A stretch of DNA of 64,000 bases from Macrostomum hystrix (Eukaryota; Platyhelminthes; Macrostomidae). The notes beneath the pieces were generated by a model. The model did no database searches, was not told the DNA's origin, and worked only from the letters and a program-made list of their open reading frames with translations. The position numbers were made by a program, and so were the translations under genes. Numbering within the stretch: position 1 is the stretch's first letter; every line of letters starts with the position of its first letter. Where the stretch lies: assembly GCA_950097015.1 (NCBI GenBank), contig CATNEN010000038.1, positions 6,745,001-6,809,000 on the forward strand, given 5' to 3'. This document shows, one piece after another, positions 46,701 to 58,370 of the stretch.

Positions 46701-48955
46701 TCACAACCTAGCAATTTTTTTGAAGCAAAAAGACTATAGTCAAACCCTTCTGGTTGATTTTTACCTGCCTTTGATTGTATAGCTTGCAGATTCTCAGACA
46801 ACTATAAGTGTCCAAGTTTTATAAATGGAAGAAAGTGCTGTTGGACAGAGAAATAACAATCAGAAAAATATTAAACAAGTTAATATAGATTTAACTAAAA
46901 GTTTATAGGGCACAATTGACTATAATTCATAAACTACATTTCAAATGATTCTAGCCACATACTAACATATGGCTGCAAGTTAGTCAATATTTTAGGGCCT
47001 ATGACAAAAATAAATATACTAAAGAATTAATAATGCCTCTAGCTATATACTTGTAATATAAATAGGCTTGTAAAATAATATACCATATTTGTTCCTAAAA
47101 AACTATCAGAATAGTTATACCAACCAAGCCTTAGCTACTTTATTTGAATTTTTTTATTTTCTATCATCCCCAAGTAAAACAACTACTTTGGAACTAAAAC
47201 ATTGCCCTGTAATTAATTATATATTATAGCATTCTAAGTCATATTATACTAAAAGAAGTTTTTATACAATTTATTCTAATTAATGTAGTGCAAAATTATA
47301 TAGTAATGTGGTAAAATGATTTCAAAACTATGGTATATTTTTCTTAAAGTCAGTCTCTTTTCTTTAAGACTCTATATTCAATAAAGAGATAAACTTAAAG
47401 AAAAGGCAAAATGTATAAAAACTAAAACTAAAGTATATTTGGATAATAGCACCTAGCTAGTGAAGTATTTACCATATAAAGCTTCAATAGAATTACATTA
47501 CCTTATTACCAAAACCAAGGATCCTCATTCTGACAAAAATGGAGAAAAAAGTGGCCTACTTTTTTTAATAATTTGAGCTTGTAAAGTAAAGATTTTGTTG
47601 AGTATGTAAAGCTATAATAAATACTAGAATTTAGATTGAAAACATCTAATCAATATAATTGAAGTTGTGTACCAATATCATCCACAAGTATTTTTAATCC
47701 AAACTATGCATATAGGCAAGGAATCAGAAAACATAAAAAAGACTATGTCTAGATAGTTGATATAAAATCCTTTTTTGCTATTTTTCTTTCTTTCTTGTCT
47801 TGACTGATCTCAAAAGTTCTTGACCTAGAACCTTATTTTATCTATATTGTCTTGATCTAAATCTTGATTTCTTACAGCTCTAATCTTAGCTAGCTAGGGG
47901 GTATTTTTTAAGCACTTGAAAATAGTCTTCTATTTAGGAAGTGCTTATTCCCACGGTCCCGTGCTGACAATTTCAATTTTATCCACACGGATCCATGCCA
48001 ATAATTTTCTGCTTATCCACACAACAGCTTGTATGAATAGGTCTACAACTCTTTATATATGCCGTGCCAGTAATTTCTATTTTATCCACACGGATCCGTG
48101 CCGATAATTCTCTGCCTATCCACATGGCAGCTTGTTTTGCCAATAACTTTAAGAACTTAAAGCACATATTTTACAGGAACTATATAGCAATTTTCATGTA
48201 CTATATACAACTGGCCATACATGTTTTCCAGAACCTGCAGTTACCTGTAGTAGGGTCTCTTTTAATTATGTGAGCAATGCACACATTAAATTTCAAATTA
48301 TCCTTAATTTCGAATAACATGTATCGTTGCTAACCATCACATGAAGAATCGTGCTGACATTTGTATTGCACATGCACAAATGATACTACTGACCTGTTAC
48401 CATACGAAAATAAGGTTTCAGAAACTTCCCGAAAGCATGTTGACTAGTTCCGCGTCTTACTCTGCGAATATTTACAATTGGACTTAGGCGTTAAATTCTC
48501 AATAGTTAAAACAGTGTCCCAATGCTTTTGCTAGACAATTTTCTTAGTTGTAGACCTAATCATACAAGCTGCTATGTGGATAAGCAGAAAATTATCAGCA
48601 CATATCCATTTGGATAAAATTGAAATTATCGGCACAGGACTGTGCAAATAAGCCCTGCCTTCTATTTAACTAATTTTGTATAGTTCTGAGTAAGCCTTCA
48701 GTTTTTTTTAAACAAAGGCAATGGTTTTTTGTAATTTAGCAATAATCATATTATACAAACAAAAAGAAATATACAAGTAGACTCTAGAATACTAGTTGCT
48801 AACTACCTTAATATACTTCTTAAATATAAATGTCAGTTGTCATTAAAAGAAAAGAGTTGACTAACAATAAATTGACATAACATACCTTATAGAAAGGGTA
48901 GTTAGCAACAAATATAATAGCAAAGCATAACACTTACCTTGTAGCTTTTAACCAT
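43790..48955 (-). CDS. CDYL-like protein: chromodomain, central winged-helix-like segment, crotonase domain, 732 aa
   Basis: Chromatin corepressor family. The large exon 45970-43790 encodes 726 residues; an upstream exon ending at 48938 with a GTAAGT donor supplies ATGGTTAAAAGCTACAAG in phase, so the protein would begin MVKSYK/ISKIVAKRK. Chromodomain at about residues 7-55 (KHRGRVEYRIRWTGF, DTWEPAAEI), which would read methyl-lysine. A long Ser/Gln/Pro-rich linker with a lysine-rich nuclear-type signal (KRQTAKKKKKHK) follows. At about 361-435 a helical module EVLDAIEGIRRLKRKLLLD...AEAIIEDMIRLGFLHKV resembles the SAMD1/KAT6-type winged helix. The crotonase fold spans about 471-732 (CFSRGIDLAAL, GACVGLGVALLPLCDFVYAS, FQLPYA, EMLLAGRALTASEACARGLVS), as in CDYL, where it binds CoA or HDACs and lacks ordinary hydratase activity. 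AATAAA at 43644-43639. The short first exon is less certain than the rest. Confidence 0.85.
45971..47936. other. Intron 1 of the CDYL-like gene, left part
   Basis: AT-rich intron sequence. Short open frames at 46458-46801 show no family resemblance. No RNA gene recognised. Confidence 0.45.
47937..48658. mobile_element. MULE-like element with about 90-bp inverted ends and 10-bp target duplication
   Basis: The left end GGAAGTGCTTATTCCCAC... and the inverted right end GCAGGGCTTATTTGCAC... stay similar for about 90 bp, sharing AATTTCAATTTTATCCA and ATAATTTTCTGCTTATCCACA. A direct repeat CTTCTATTTA flanks it at 47927-47936 and 48659-48668. Long inverted ends with a 9-11-bp duplication point to the Mutator superfamily. 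Part of the left end recurs internally at about 48060-48135. No transposase frame is present. Confidence 0.75.
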
Positions 48956-48985
48956 TTCACGGACAGGCAAAAATCTGTATTTTTT

Positions 48986-49433
48986 CTGAAGAATTCTTAA
49001 AACGATAATAATAAGATAAGCAAAAATAAATACTATGAATTTCTGAATTGCCTGATATGAGGCTTTGTAATGAAATCCAGTTATCTAGTTTGTAAATATT
49101 ATTATTATTATTCTAGAAATATTATTCTACCCAATCAATGCTAGTTAATGGAAGAAATCACTTTTTAAGTGCATACAGTGCACTTGACTTTCTTAGAATA
49201 GTGTCGATGTCATAACAATAGTTAAGAAACAATAACTAGAGCTCTACTAAACAACGGAATTGCTAAACGAACACACAAATATTTCTGGATAGTATTAAAT
49301 TAATCCTTAATCGCTGATAAAGAAACGCATCTGGTCAGTACAAACGATTTACACATACGACGTCTGAAGCTGAGTGTTTTTCTGATCGTAGATCGATTCA
49401 AAAACGTGGTTTGAAAAGTCTCAATATCAATAC

Positions 49434-49488
<55 letters not shown>

Positions 49489-50383
49489 GGGTCTTAAATT
49501 TACTTAACAAATGAAATTTCAGTATATATTTCATTCAAGTAGCAAGACATAAGAAGGCATTACTTTTTAGGAAACATTCTATTTTAAATTAAAAAATTAA
49601 CCTAATTTTTTGAACTTTTTTCGTTTGCGCGATAATACAATTGCCATAATTTTAATACTTGTCATGACGAACAATTGTTGTTTTTCAGTTATCTTTTGAA
49701 ATTGCGAGCGAAACATGGAAAAATCCCATCTTTTTTCGTCAGATGTACATTTACTCAGGTGATTTTGATATAGACTCGTCCTGGTGGGACCATAGTAGTC
49801 AGAGATTACTTTGAGATATCAACTTGAACACTATGATTAAGGGCTGGACTCAAGTAATATGCTTATTAGTGAATTGGATATTTATAAGTAAAGAAAATCG
49901 TATGTAGACAATATATGCATCGAAGATTTGTCAAAGATTTGTCCTGCACACCCAAACTATTTCAAGATTTGTCCGGTACACCCTAGCTTAGACTGTGGAT
50001 TTCTTCTATGTACAATTAGTGGAAATCCGCTACTCAAGGCCGCACTTCAGATAGACCAACCATCTATGGCAATAGTAATCATATTAACGCAAATTAAAGT
50101 ATTTCGCAAAAAGACTACCTTAACTTTCGATTGAGAATACGCATGTACTTTCGCGAAAATACCCCTGCTGGAAGCACCACTTATTTAAGTGCATTCTCAA
50201 CATACGGATAGAAATGGTGGAAATAAATCATAAATCAAATAAATATACGTTTATATTCTGTTCAATACAATCTATAGGAATACTTATGAGTAGACAATTT
50301 AGCAAACGTTATATTTACGATGAGTTCAATATTATTCTATTTCACCATAAACAACACTTTGAATGATACCCTGGTAGCACACT
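48986..50383. other. 5' flank of the CDYL-like gene
   Basis: AT-rich. TTCTTCAG just before the first exon is a good 3' splice site and could be an acceptor for an upstream exon or for a trans-spliced leader. It includes the (CTG)n run listed separately. No other gene recognised. Confidence 0.4.
49436..49487. repeat. (CTG)n triplet repeat, about 17 copies
   Basis: An uninterrupted CTG run (CAG on the minus strand) about 450 bp upstream of the CDYL-like first exon. It is the longest pure triplet run in the window and is not in a recognised reading frame. Confidence 0.95.
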
Positions 50384-50486
50384 TCGTCGCGGCAACGTCG
50401 CGTAAGCGTCGCGGTAGGTCGCGAAAGTCGCGGCCTTTTTTCGTAAGACTTTGACGTCGCGAAAACGTCGCGAAAACGTCGGAAAT
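50384..50486. repeat. CpG-dense (GTCGCG)-rich patch
   Basis: About ten GTCGCG or CGTCGCG motifs with irregular 8-14-nt spacing sit in about 100 bp, inside DNA that is otherwise strongly AT-rich. Neither flank shows inverted ends. It could be a fragment of a mobile element or a local CpG cluster. Origin unknown. Confidence 0.7.
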
Positions 50487-51480
50487 CAAAGCATCAAAAA
50501 GCATTGGAATTTGACTACATCAACCTGTTATATCTTTAATTAGACAGTGTATGCCATCTTCAGTACGTATTGCCTCTAGATTTATTAGATGGCGATTGAA
50601 ATTGGCATTGCCACGTAAAAATGCATCGCAGTTTTAATAATTTTGTGCATGAACAAAAATGTTTATTCTAATTAAAACGGTTTGTATTATTAAATGTGTA
50701 GCAACAAACTTAGATGATCCGATAGCCCCAAACCTAGGCTGTGCTAGTTAATTTATGACACCTTTAATTGTTTGCGGGTGCTAAGTCCTAAAAGTACTTT
50801 ACAAATGACTTTTCCAGAGGAACGTATTATAATTCACTATGTTACAATACGTGTTAGATTTAGCAAATGATAAGTGGTTTTAAAACACGATTCATTTACT
50901 TGAGTGAATTATTAATAGGAGTTATTTCTTTTGTGGCATGCGTTTGTTAAAACGAACTGCTCCACGTCTCTCAATTCGAATCCAAAAGCGTTCCTCTCTG
51001 CAGCTCTGCAGCAGATTTCAAAGCAAACAACTGAAGCAATATAGTTTCGTTTGAGTTTTTGATGCTTTAAACGATTGCTGATTGCTTTGAATCTGTATTT
51101 GTGCGCTATTAATTCAGCATATTTTTCTTGAACTGCAATCAAAATTTTATAAGCAATGGGAACAAGCAACGACACACTGGGAATATTTCCTGTAGTACTA
51201 TATGAAACTATTTTCACATGTTTGACCAGCGCAATAACTTAAAGTGCAAGTGAAATCTTTTATGCTTGGATGTGAATTAAAGCTTAATTAGCATTAGCAT
51301 TCTGATTCAGTATAAGGGTATAATTTATCATGTGACCTAGCAATTACTTTTCTGTCTTTGCATGTCATGTTTATGATAGAATTTTTGCTCTTTTGGTCAC
51401 ACCTTTGTAGCTTGAAGTCAATATTCCTATCAACACTTATGGCATAACATAACATAACATAACATTCCTACGCATCGTGG
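50487..51480. other. AT-rich interval before the orphan reading frame
   Basis: No exon recognised. It contains a (CATAA)n run of about five units at 51443-51467 just before the orphan reading frame. Confidence 0.4.
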
Positions 51481-51486
51481 CAAACA

Positions 51487-51739
51487 GTGTGACTCGACAA
51501 GTTTCAACACGCTTATCAAACAGGGCGCCGAGTTGGTCATCGATCGGCCCTATCGCATGGGCGATGGGCGTCGAAATGTACTGTCGGCATATGTGCACGT
51601 GCATCCCGACAAGCTAGACCCGCTGGTGCCACTGTACGACACATCGCGCAACTGTGTCGTCAATGCGTATGGACGCCTGGCCAAACAGGCCAATCTGATG
51701 GTCGCCGACGACGTCAGAGGATGTTTCGAGACGTTTTGA
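51487..51739 (+). CDS. Orphan GC-rich reading frame, possible terminal exon or captured gene fragment
   Basis: An open frame runs from TGTGACTCGACAAGT (behind a CAAACAG, acceptor-like) to TGA at 51737-51739. It encodes about 83 residues including AELVIDRPYRMGDGRRN, LSAYVHVHPDKLDPLVP and GRLAKQANLMVADDVRG. GC content is clearly higher than in the flanking kilobases and third positions are G/C-rich, so it looks like real or recently real coding sequence. There is no ATG at the start, so it is a partial exon or a fragment. I do not recognise the family. A sequence captured from a virus, a mobile element or another locus is possible. No partner exon was found nearby. Confidence 0.4.
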
Positions 51740-52759
51740 TTTCGCAAAAAGTATAAGAAACATATGCATGTAAACTGCTATTACTTTATGAACGAATGGG
51801 CGGACAACATCTTCGTTGTAAAAGTAGAGTACATGTAAAATGTAATGTACACATAAAATGTACACATAAATGTACACGCCACAACACTATTCATTTCCAG
51901 TCCTTAATGCATAAGTAATGCATATAGTTTTTGTATTATATTTTAAATAATGCCAGATTGTCATGCAGAAACATTTCAGATATAAGGGTCATGTAGGAAA
52001 TCGGCATCCGTTTATCTGTATGATTGTCTGCAATTGTAGTCTTAATTGTATTATTGTCTGCACCTGTTGTTGTCTGTATGATATCTATAGACACCAATTA
52101 TCTAGCGGATTGGCACCTGTTGTTTGAAAGAGTATGATCGGCTGTATGTCTTGTATTGAGGATTTAGCATCTGTTGCATGATGTATGATTGATATATACG
52201 AGTAAGAGCTACTAGCTAGTTGTCCGTAAGAAATTATAACCGGTTACGTGAGTAGGGTTAGAATATATATTTCCCCATAGGATTGGCACCTGATGTTTTT
52301 GTAGTAGGATTGGCTGTAGGTTTGGCGCCTGTTGCAGCTGTAGGTTTAAATATATGGAAGTATGCGCCTGATTACTGAAATTAGATAATTTTTTGTCGAA
52401 AATTACGTGCTGGGCAGTTCTTTTGCTTCAGTTTCGTCAGATTTTTACTGACATTTAATAATGCCCTAACCCAATCCGAATATTTCTACTCAAAGTAGAC
52501 TGTGAGTAAATTCCTAAAATTTTTTCTCAAGGCAAGCACAATATATCACCATTTCTTTCATGACCCTACACATTAACTTAAAAAAGACTTTGCAACACCC
52601 ATTCTTTTGGGTTGGTCCGGAGCTGATGGGTTAACTGAATTCTTAACTCAAACCCCCATTTGCGTTCACTTGACTAACCTTTTTGCTGTATAAGTTTATT
52701 TTGTTAGCTATTTTTTACTTTCGTTCATGCAGTAGAACTAATTAAAATGAGAGTAAAAA
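51740..52759. other. AT-rich interval left of the Helitron pair
   Basis: Loosely repeated GGATTGGCACCTGTTGT motifs occur four or five times at 52105-52345, too degenerate to call an array. No gene recognised. Confidence 0.4.
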
Positions 52760-52854
52760 CTAGCAAGTTTTGCCCCCCTTCGGGGAGCAGAAATACTTTT
52801 AATTCGTCTAGTATATACTTTTTAGCAGCTGAATTTACAGCTTTTTAAAGCTAC

Positions 52855-53700
52855 AATGAACCCCCAGTTGACAATGATCCCCCAGTTAATGATGATCCCC
52901 TAGTTGACGATGATCCCCCAGTTGACAATGATCCCCCAGTTGACAATGATCCCCCAGTTGACAATGAACCCCCAGTTGACAATGAACCCCCAGTTGACAA
53001 TGATCCCCCAGTTGACAATGATCCCCCAGTTGAAAATGATCCCACAGTTGACAATGATCCCCCAGTTGACAAAGATCCCCCAGTTCACAATGAACCCCCA
53101 GTTCACAATGTACCCCCAGTTGACAATGAACCCCCAGTTGACAATGAACCCCAGTTGACAATGATCCCCCAGTTGACAATGATCCCCCAGTTGACAATGA
53201 TCCCACAGTTGACAATGATCCCCCAGTTGACAAAAATCCCCCAGTTCACAATGAACCCCCAGTTGACAATGATCCCCCAGTTGACAATGATCCCCCAGTT
53301 GACAATGATCCCCCAGTTGACAATGAACCCCCAGTTGACAACGATCCCCCAGTTGACAATGATCCCCCAGTTGACAATGATCCCACAGTTGACAAAGATC
53401 CCCCAGTTCACAATGATCCCCCAGTTGATGATGATCCCCCAGTTGATGATGATCCCCAGTTGATGATGATCACCCAGTTGACAATGATCCCCAAGTTGAC
53501 CATGATCCCCCATTTGATGATGATTCCCCAGTTGACAATTATCCCCCAGTTGACCAATACCCCCTAGTTGACAATGATCCCTCAGTTCACAATGATCCCC
53601 CAGTTGACAATGATCCCCCAGTTGACAATTATCCCCCCAGTTTACCAAGATCCTCCAGTTGATGATTATCCCCCAGTTTACCTTGATCCCCATTTTGAGG
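52855..53700. repeat. 18-bp minisatellite, about 47 copies, in Helitron B
   Basis: Unit GTTGACAATGATCCCCCA with GAACCC, CACAGT and GATGATG variants. The same unit forms the array at 56970-57515 in the adjacent Helitron, at the same distance from the 3' end. Confidence 0.95.
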
Positions 53701-53739
53701 ATGACTCCACAGTTGACGTTGTTTTTCAAACACTGGGTT

Positions 53740-56270
53740 AGCCAAGATTCAAACTCAGGTTTCGCCATGTTTTAAACCCTGCTGGGCTATGATTCAAACT
53801 CTCGTTTTACCATGATTCAGACTCTGGTTGACTATGATTCAAACCGTGGTTTGGCCATGATTCAAACTCTGGTTTAGCCATGATTCAAACGCTGTTTTTG
53901 CAATGATTCAAACTCTGGTTTAGCCATGATTCAGACTCTAGTTTAGCCATGATTCAGACTCTAGTTTAGCCATGATTCAAACTCTGGTTTAGCCATGATT
54001 CAAACTCTGGTTAGCTATGATTCAAACTCTGGATTCACCTTGATTTAAATTTAGCCATGATTCAGACTCTGGTTTAGCCATGATTCAAACGTTGGTTTAG
54101 CCATGATTCAAACCTTGGTTTAGCCATGATTCAAACTCTGGTTTAGCCATGATTTTAACTTTAGTTTAGCCATGATTCAGACGCTGTGATGATTCAAAGT
54201 CTGCTTTAGCCATGATTCAAACTCTGTTTTAGCCATGATTTAAACTCTGGTGTAGCCATGATTCAGACGCTGGTTTAGCCATGATTCAAACTCTGGTTAG
54301 CTATGATTCAAACTCTGGTTTCGCCTTGATTCAAACTCTGGTTTTGCCATGATTCAAACTCTGGTTTAGCCATGATTCAAACTCTGGTTTAGCCATGATT
54401 CAAACTCTGGTTAGCTATGATTTAAACTCTGGATTCGCCTTGATTTAAATTTAGCCATGATTCAGACTCTGGGTTAGCCATGATTCAAACGTTGGTTTAG
54501 CCATGATTCAAACCTTGGTTTAGCAATGATTTTGAATCATCCTTCAAACTCTGGGTTAGCCATGATTCAAACGCTGGTTTAGCCATGATTCCAACTCTGG
54601 TTTAGCCATGATTTAAGCTCTGGTTTAGCCATGATTCAAGCTCTGGTTTAGCCATGATTCTAACGCTGGTTTAGCCATGATTCTAACGCTGGTTTAGCCA
54701 TGATTCAAACTCTGGTTTAGCCATGATTTAAGCTCTGGTTTAGCCATGATTCAAGCTCTGGTTTAGCCATGATTCAAACTCTGGTTTAGCCATGATTCAA
54801 ACTCTGGTTTAGCCATGATTCTAACGCTGGTTTAGCCATGATTGAAACTCTGGTTAGCCATGATTCAAACTCTGGTTTAGCCATGATTCAGACTCCGGTT
54901 GACTATGATTTAGACTCCGGTTGACTATGATTCAAACTCTGGTTTAGCCATGATTCAAGCTCTGGTTTAGCCATGATTCAAACTCTGGTTTAGCCATGAT
55001 TTAAACTCTGGTTTAGCCATGATTCATACTCTGGTTTAGCCATGATTTAAGCTCTGGTTTAGCCATGATTCAAGCTCTGGTTTAGCCATGATTCAAGCTC
55101 TGGTTTAGCCATGATTCAAACTCTAGTTTAGCCATGATTCAAACTCTGGTTTAGCCATGATTCAAACTCTGGTTTAGCCATGATTCAAACTCTGGTTTAG
55201 CCATGATTCTAACGCTGGTTTAGCCATGATTCTAACGCTGGTTTAGCCATGATTCAAACTCTGGTTTAGCCATGATTCAAGCTTTGGTTTAGCCATGATT
55301 CAAGCTCTGGTTTAGCCATGATTCAAACTCTGGTTTAGCCATGATTCAAACTCTGGTTAGCTATGATTCAAACTCTGGTTTAGCAATGATTCAAACTCTG
55401 GTTTAGCCATGATTCAGACTCTGGTTTAACCATGATTCAAACTCTGGTTTGCCATGATTCAAGCTCTGGTTTAGCCATGATTCAAACTCTAGTTTAGCCA
55501 TGATTTAAACTCTGGTTTAGCCATGATTCAAACGCTGGTTTTGCCATGATTCAAACTCTGGTTTTGCCATGATTCAAACTCTGGTTTAGCCATGATTCTA
55601 ACTCTGGTTTAGCCATGATCCAAACTCTGGTTTAGCCATGATTCAGACGGTGGTTTAGCCATGATTCAAACTCTCGTTTAGCCATGATTCAAACTCTGGT
55701 TTAGCCATGATTCAAACTCTGGTTTAGCCATGATTCAAACTCTGGTTTAGCCACGATTCAAACTCTGGTTTAGCCATGATTCAAACTCTTGTTTAGCCAT
55801 GATTCAAACTCTGCATTAGCCATGATTCAAACTATGGTTTAGCCATGATTCAAACTCCGGTTTAGCCATGATTCAAGCTCTGGTTTAGCTTGAACTCTGG
55901 CTGGCTATGATTCAAGCCATAGTTTAGCCATGATTCAAACTCTGGTTTAGCCATGATTCAAACTCCGGTTTAGCCATGATTCAAGCTCTGGTTTAGCTTG
56001 AACTCTGGCTGGCTATGATTCAAGCCATAGTTTAGCCATGATTCAAACGCTGGTTTAGCCATGATTCAAACTCTTGTTTAGCCATGATTCAAACTCTGCA
56101 TTAGCCATGATTCAAACTCTGGTTTAGCCATGATTCAAACGCTGGTTTAGCCATGATTCAAACGCTGGGTTAGCCATGATTCAAACTCTTGTTTAGCCAT
56201 GATTCAAACTCTGGTTTAGCCATGATTCAAACTCTGCTTTTGCCATGATTTAAACTCTGGTTTGCTTTGA
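53740..56270. repeat. 23-bp minisatellite, about 110 copies, in Helitron B
   Basis: Unit TTCAAACTCTGGTTTAGCCA plus TGA, with AGACTC, AACGCT and AAGCTC variants and occasional length changes. At 2.5 kb it is the largest array in the window. About three copies of the same unit occur in Helitron A at 57518-57590. Confidence 0.95.
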
Positions 56271-56969
56271 AAGATGATATTTTATTTACGAAATGAAAAA
56301 AATAAATTTAAATAATCTTCAGTCACTACTGGCTGAAAATTAGTCTAAATTTTTTGACGCAGTGCAGAATCGAACCCTAGCCTAGCCTAAACTATTCCTA
56401 GTGCCTACACATCGGCTATCGGCTATTCCGACTGTTGGTTAGTGGGTGCAAAAATCAGCCTTATAAAATGAATTCTTAAAGTTCTGGCTTTGTACAATGA
56501 AGTAAGAAAATAGAGTACACTCAGTCTCGCGGTTTGTTGTGTACATTTATTTCCAATTTGTCTCCAGAGTGCAGGCTTTTAACTCAGTCAGCTAGTGGGT
56601 GTTGTGCAAGTTGATGATGCAATTCTAACTCAGTGGCAGTCAGTGAATGAAATTCTCAATAGGCCAAGATAGTTTGACCTTTGAAATGGTCAAAAAACAT
56701 GTTTTTCGAATATTTAATCCCCTTAGCAATAAAGTTAAGCTTAATAAAAATACGTGTATAATTGTCCCCATATTTGGCATCTTTTGGTGAAGAAATGGTG
56801 AAAATCGGTTGAGCCGTTCGGGAGAAAATCAATTACAACCAACCAAGCAAGCATTTCATTTTTAGTATATTAGACTAGCAAGTTTTGCCCCCCTTTGGGG
56901 AGCAGAAATATTTTTAATTCGTCTAGTATATACATTTTAGCAGCTGAATTTACAGCTTTTTAAAGCTAC

Positions 56970-57515
56970 AATGATCCCCCAGTTGACAATGATCAACCAG
57001 TTGACAATGATCCCCCAGTTGACAATGATCCCCCAGTCGACAATGATTCCCCAGTTGACAATGATCCCCTAATTGATGATGATCACCCAGTTGACAATGA
57101 TCCCCCACTTGACAAAGATCCCATAGTTGACAATGAACCCCCAGTTGACAAGGATCCCCCAGTTGATGATGACTCTCCATTGATGATGATCCCCAGTTGA
57201 CAATGATCCCACAGTTGACAATGATCCCCCAGTTGACAATGATCCCCTAGTTCACAATGATCCCCCAGATGATGATGATCCCCCAGTTGATGATGATCCC
57301 CCAGTTTACAATGATCCCCCAGTTGACATTGATCCCCCAGTTTACAATGATCCCACAGTTGATGATGATCACCCAGTTGACAATTATCTCCCAGTTGACT
57401 ATGATCCCCCATTGATGATGATCCCCAGTTGACAATGTTACCCCCTAGTTGACAATGATCCCGCAGTTGATGATGATCACCCATTTGACAATGATCCCCA
57501 GTTGACGATTATCCC
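56970..57515. repeat. 18-bp minisatellite, about 30 copies, in Helitron A
   Basis: Unit GTTGACAATGATCCCCCA and GATGATGATC variants, the same family as 52855-53700. It is followed directly by about three units of the 23-bp TTCAAACTCTGGTTTAGCCA family (57518-57590), the same order as in Helitron B. Confidence 0.95.
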
Positions 57516-57899
57516 CCAGTTCTGGTTTAGCCATGATTCAAACTCTTGTTTAGCCATGATTCAAACTCTGTTTTAGCCATGATTCAAATTCAAACAAAAA
57601 ATCTTGTGCAATGCAGAAGGACAAAACACACCTGAAAGCAAACAAAAACGAAAACCTATTTCGTCAGTAATAATTTCCCTGATTGCGAATATATGTGATT
57701 GCGAATCAAAGAGAATTTGAATTCTCACTAAATACAAAAATAGTCAGTCTGAGCTTGAATACATTCTGAGACATCCGGTCAGTACACCAAGAGCCCCATT
57801 GGGGCAAAAATAACCCAAGTAACTTACGTTTGATACAACTCAGCTTAATGCTACTGAGGTACATGTGAATACTATCCCCTCAGCAGTAAAAAACCAATG

Positions 57900-58370
57900 T
57901 CCCACAAGCAGCAGAGAACTAATGTCCCCTCAGTAGCAAATAACTTATTTCCCTCCAGCAGCAGAGAACTAATTCCCCCAGCAGCAGAGAACTAATTCCC
58001 CCAGCAGCAGAGAACTAATTCCCCCAGCAGCAGAGAACTAATTTCCCGAGCAGCAGAGAACTAATTCCCCCAGCAGCAGAGAACTAATTCCCCCAGCAGC
58101 AGAGAACTAATTTCCCGAGCAGCAGAGAACTAATTCCCCCAGCAGCAGAGAACTAATTCCCCCAGCAGCAGAGAACTAATATCCCCAGCAGCAGAGAACT
58201 AATTCCCCCAGCATCAGAGAACTAATTCCCCCAGCAGCAGAGAACTAATTCCCCCAGCAGCAGAGAACTAATTCCCCCAGCAGCAGAGAACTAATTCCCC
58301 CAGCAGCAGAGAACTAATTCCCCCAGCAGCAGAGAACTAATTCCCCCAGCAGCAGAGAACTAATGTTCTC
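57900..58370. repeat. 23-bp minisatellite, about 20 copies
   Basis: Unit AGCAGCAGAGAACTAATTCC plus CCC, with TTTCCCG and TATCCCC variants. Present only in Helitron A, upstream of the shared arrays. Confidence 0.95.

Larger units (their letters stand above)
52760..56874 (-). mobile_element. Non-autonomous Helitron B, mostly minisatellite
   Basis: On the minus strand the 5' end is TCTAATATACTAAAAATG at 56874, followed by the CCCGAACGGCTCAACCG block typical of Helitron left ends. The 3' end is CTAG at 52763-52760, followed by T, with a CTCCCCGAAGGGGGGC hairpin about 8 nt upstream. Between them lie about 0.5 kb of unique sequence and two minisatellites (23-bp and 18-bp). No Rep/helicase frame is present. 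Structure fits the Helitron-derived elements that carry tandem repeats near the 3' end. Confidence 0.8.

Noticed and set aside
46458-46801. Short overlapping open frames in the CDYL intron
   Set aside because: They have no similarity to known families, and both strands are open to the same degree.
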